A stretch of DNA of 64,000 bases from contig NZ_LT629690.1 of assembly GCF_900102185.1 (NCBI RefSeq), positions 434,001 through 498,000 of the forward strand, in the 5' to 3' direction. The position numbers were made by a program, and so were the translations under genes. Origin of the DNA: Terriglobus roseus (lineage in GTDB: Bacteria > Acidobacteriota > Terriglobia > Terriglobales > Acidobacteriaceae). Each line of letters opens with the position of its first letter. Position 1 is the first letter of the stretch. Of the stretch, positions 62,098-64,000 are shown piece after piece. A model generated the notes under the pieces. It was not told where the DNA came from and did not search any database. It saw only the letters and a list, made by a program, of their open reading frames with translations.

Positions 62098-62523
62098 ATG
62101 CATGTGAGTCTCACGCGCCTGCGCATTCGTTCCCTGCGATTTCTTCCCGGATTTATGGTGTATGCGCTACGGTCAGAGTCTCAGGTCCGCGGCGCGGCAG
62201 GCTTTCGTCAAGGTTCGTTGCTGCCGGATCGCAAACGCACTTTCTGGACCATGACGTTGTGGGACAGTTCAGAGAGTATGCGTGCGTATATGACTTCTGG
62301 AGCGCATAAAGCAGCCATGCCAAAGCTATTGCATTGGTGCGATCAGGCCAGCGTAACGCACTGGGAGACAGATGAAGACACGTTGCCTTCATGGGAGTTT
62401 GCAGCCACTCGCATGCGAAGCCAGGGACGTCCATCCAAGGTGTTGCATCCTGCGTCCGGTCATGCTGACCTTACGTTCGATCCGCCACGTCTGAGTCCGT
62501 TCAAACCCATCGCGCCGCGCTAG
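62098..62523 (+). CDS. Ferredoxin-like-fold (ABM / DUF3291-like) protein
   Basis: 141 residues. The pattern LRIRSLRFLPGFMVYALRSE, GFRQGSLLPDRKRTFWTMTL, WDSSESMRAYMTSGAHKAAM resembles antibiotic-biosynthesis-monooxygenase-like or spheroidene-monooxygenase-like proteins with an alpha/beta ferredoxin fold. The C-terminal ~40 residues are Pro/Arg-rich and unconserved-looking. It is near the GH43 gene but no functional link is evident. Confidence 0.7.
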   Translation: MHVSLTRLRIRSLRFLPGFMVYALRSESQVRGAAGFRQGSLLPDRKRTFWTMTLWDSSESMRAYMTSGAHKAAMPKLLHWCDQASVTHWETDEDTLPSWEFAATRMRSQGRPSKVLHPASGHADLTFDPPRLSPFKPIAPR

Positions 62524-62567
62524 GCGAAAATCTTTGTTCTTTCCAACCAGACTGGAATCCAATCATC

Positions 62568-63590
62568 ATGAGCGATCTCGTTCTTGTTACCGGTGGCACT
62601 GGCTTTGTTGGTATCCACTGCATCGTTGCGTTGTTGCGCCAGGGCTACCAAGTTCGCACCACGGTGCGGTCGCTTGATCGCAGTCATGAGGTCTGCGACA
62701 TGCTGGTGCGCGCCGGTCTGGGTGATAGCCGCATTGAATTCAGCACTGCAGACCTTACCTCTGACGCCGGATGGCCAGAGGCCGTTGCAGGTTGTCGTTA
62801 TGTGTTGCACGTCGCGTCGCCGTTCTTCTTCGGCAAGGATGAGAAGGAGATGGATCTGACCACTCCGGCTCGTGAGGGCACGTTGCGCGTTCTTCGAGCA
62901 GCGAGAGATGCAGGCGTGGAGCGAGTTGTTCTGACCAGTTCCTTCGCGGCTATCGGTTATGGTCATCCGGATCGTTCCACACCTTTTATGGAAGAAGACT
63001 GGACCAACGTAGAAGGCGATGACGTGAGTCCTTACATCCGCAGTAAAGCGATTGCCGAACGCGCGGCATGGGACTTCGTGGCTCGCGAAGGCGGCAATCT
63101 TCAACTTGCTTCCGTCAATCCGGTCGGCATCTTTGGCCCTGCGCTTGGCCCGAAGCTCTCAACATCAGTGCAGATTCTGCAACGTATGTTGAGGGGAGAA
63201 TTTCCCGGCGTTCCGCGCATTGCGTTTGGCGCCGTAGATGTTCGTGACGTTGCAGATCTCGAACTTCTCGCCATGACGCGTCCTGAGGCCAATGGCCAAC
63301 GCCTTCTTGCCATCAGCGGCAACGCTGTCCCATTCATCGAATACGCAAATATCCTGCGCAAACACTTAGGAGAGCGTGGTGCTAAGTTGCCCAAACGTGA
63401 ATTGCCCGATTGGATGATTCGACTCTTCGCTCTCATCAAACCAGAGGCAAAAGACCTGATCCCACAACTTGGCAAACGCCGACAGACGACATCAGCAAAG
63501 GCACAGCAACTCCTCGGCTGGCATCCGCGTTCCATTGAGGAAGCCCTTAACTCCAGCGCAGACAGTCTCTTTGACCTCGGCCTAGTATGA
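62568..63590 (+). CDS. NAD-dependent epimerase / dihydroflavonol-4-reductase-like SDR
   Basis: 340 residues. The nucleotide-binding motif is VTGGTGFVGIHCIVALL (about 7-23); the catalytic Tyr-x3-Lys is in YIRSKAIAERAAWDF; LTSSFAAIGYGH carries the Ser. This is the extended-SDR pattern of dihydroflavonol reductases and related aldehyde or ketone reductases; NADP preference is suggested by TTVRSLDRSHE. Stand-alone in this window. The C-terminal ~100 residues form the substrate domain. Confidence 0.9.
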   Translation: MSDLVLVTGGTGFVGIHCIVALLRQGYQVRTTVRSLDRSHEVCDMLVRAGLGDSRIEFSTADLTSDAGWPEAVAGCRYVLHVASPFFFGKDEKEMDLTTPAREGTLRVLRAARDAGVERVVLTSSFAAIGYGHPDRSTPFMEEDWTNVEGDDVSPYIRSKAIAERAAWDFVAREGGNLQLASVNPVGIFGPALGPKLSTSVQILQRMLRGEFPGVPRIAFGAVDVRDVADLELLAMTRPEANGQRLLAISGNAVPFIEYANILRKHLGERGAKLPKRELPDWMIRLFALIKPEAKDLIPQLGKRRQTTSAKAQQLLGWHPRSIEEALNSSADSLFDLGLV

Positions 63591-63616
63591 GCGGTTTGCG
63601 ATAGGCTGGATGCGTT

Positions 63617-64000
63617 ATGCGAATGCTGGCCAACCTACTCGCAATCTTCGCGCTCACCCTCCCTGTGGCGGCGCAGCAGAAGCTCGCCTTCGACGTGGCC
63701 TCCATCCGCGAGAACAAATCCGTCGCGGGACCAGGTGGAGAACAACCCAGCACCAACGTCCCGCTTGGCCCCGGTAATGTCTACTCGCCCACGGGCGGCC
63801 AGCTTAACATCCGCAACACCGGATTATTGTTGCTTGTCTCCTTCGCTTATCGGATGAGCATCCCGCAGCAGGATGCATTCCGAGACATGGCCCCCACGTG
63901 GGTCACCGAAGAGCGGTTCGACATTCAGGCACGTACCGACAAGACCGATGTCACCAAGGACGAACTTCGCCTTATGATGCGTTCGTTGCTGGCGGATCGT
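63617..64000 (+). CDS. TIGR03435-type acidobacterial secreted protein, N-terminal part
   Basis: 128 codons are present; the gene runs off the right edge. Signal peptide 1-20 (MRMLANLLAIFALTLPVAAQ), then LAFDVASIRENKS, SPTGGQLNIRNTGLLLLVSFAY, APTWVTEERFDIQART and DELRLMMRSLLADR. This order is that of the TIGR03435 family, which is expanded in Acidobacteria and of unknown function. An ATG at 63623 is an alternative start. A ribosome site is weak. Confidence 0.85.
   Translation, partial: MRMLANLLAIFALTLPVAAQQKLAFDVASIRENKSVAGPGGEQPSTNVPLGPGNVYSPTGGQLNIRNTGLLLLVSFAYRMSIPQQDAFRDMAPTWVTEERFDIQARTDKTDVTKDELRLMMRSLLADR

Overview
The window looks like a chromosomal segment of an Acidobacteriota, most likely subdivision 1 (Terriglobia; a Terriglobus/Granulicella/Edaphobacter-type soil bacterium). 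The evidence is protein content: a TIGR03435-type acidobacterial secreted protein at the right edge, a DUF6526 membrane protein, a three-gene RND efflux operon, many short secreted orphan proteins, and single-copy housekeeping genes (rho, rpoZ, hrcA-grpE-dnaJ, rsmE, nfo) whose protein sequences look acidobacterial. The genus is an inference. I see no rRNA, tRNA, CRISPR array, integrase, insertion sequence or prophage, so this reads as stable chromosome.

Layout. 1-4560: edge of an S10-type peptidase, a di-haem cytochrome c, a small membrane protein and a large cytosolic-looking protein with a degenerate metallopeptidase motif, then a gene-free stretch with three 26-bp repeats. 4562-8824: Nudix hydrolase, a VWA/AAA (CoxE/BchI-like) pair, and MgtC. 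8856-14009: TPR protein, acyl-CoA thioesterase, a cysteine-free Mrp-type ATPase, hrcA-grpE-dnaJ and two tiny membrane proteins. 14006-18795 (minus strand): rsmE, a structured candidate ncRNA, L-serine dehydratase, a HEAT-repeat protein and an acyltransferase. 18998-25509: comM/yifB, rpoZ, rho, a secreted orphan and an ABC exporter. 25572-30148: a secreted protein with protein-kinase-like motifs, a phospholipase-D-like protein and glycogen debranching enzyme. 30193-38398: a TetR/cupin pair, then TolC-adaptor-AcrB efflux genes divergent from a LysR regulator. 38491-44461: small outer-membrane, VOC, CysJ-like, lipocalin and endonuclease IV genes, and two tandem secreted paralogues. 44525-57142: an exopolysaccharide locus (DUF6492, GumC-like Wzz, Wza, Wzy/ligase, GH44, Wzx, WecG/TagA, HddA, HddC) with a GntR/sugar-isomerase module. 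57223-64000: nucleoside symporter, DinB, M48 peptidase, a guanidine-III riboswitch with its SMR exporter, GH43, a monooxygenase-like protein, an SDR and a partial TIGR03435 protein.

How genes fit together. The exopolysaccharide genes form a divergent Wzx/Wzy-type export unit with heptose-activation enzymes and an embedded secreted GH44 hydrolase. The efflux operon and its LysR regulator share an intergenic region with a textbook ATC-N9-GAT box. The SMR gene carries its own guanidine sensor, which identifies the substrate.

The most interesting signals are: a promoter-driven multi-hairpin RNA at about 14766-14917; a secreted kinase-fold protein at 25572-26663; an Mrp ATPase with no cysteine at all; a recurring TANNNT motif 6-9 nt upstream of starts that lack a Shine-Dalgarno sequence, suggesting leaderless mRNAs; a Wzz protein fused to a dead BY-kinase domain; and the three repeats upstream of the Nudix gene. 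All calls come from reading the sequence; no database search was run.
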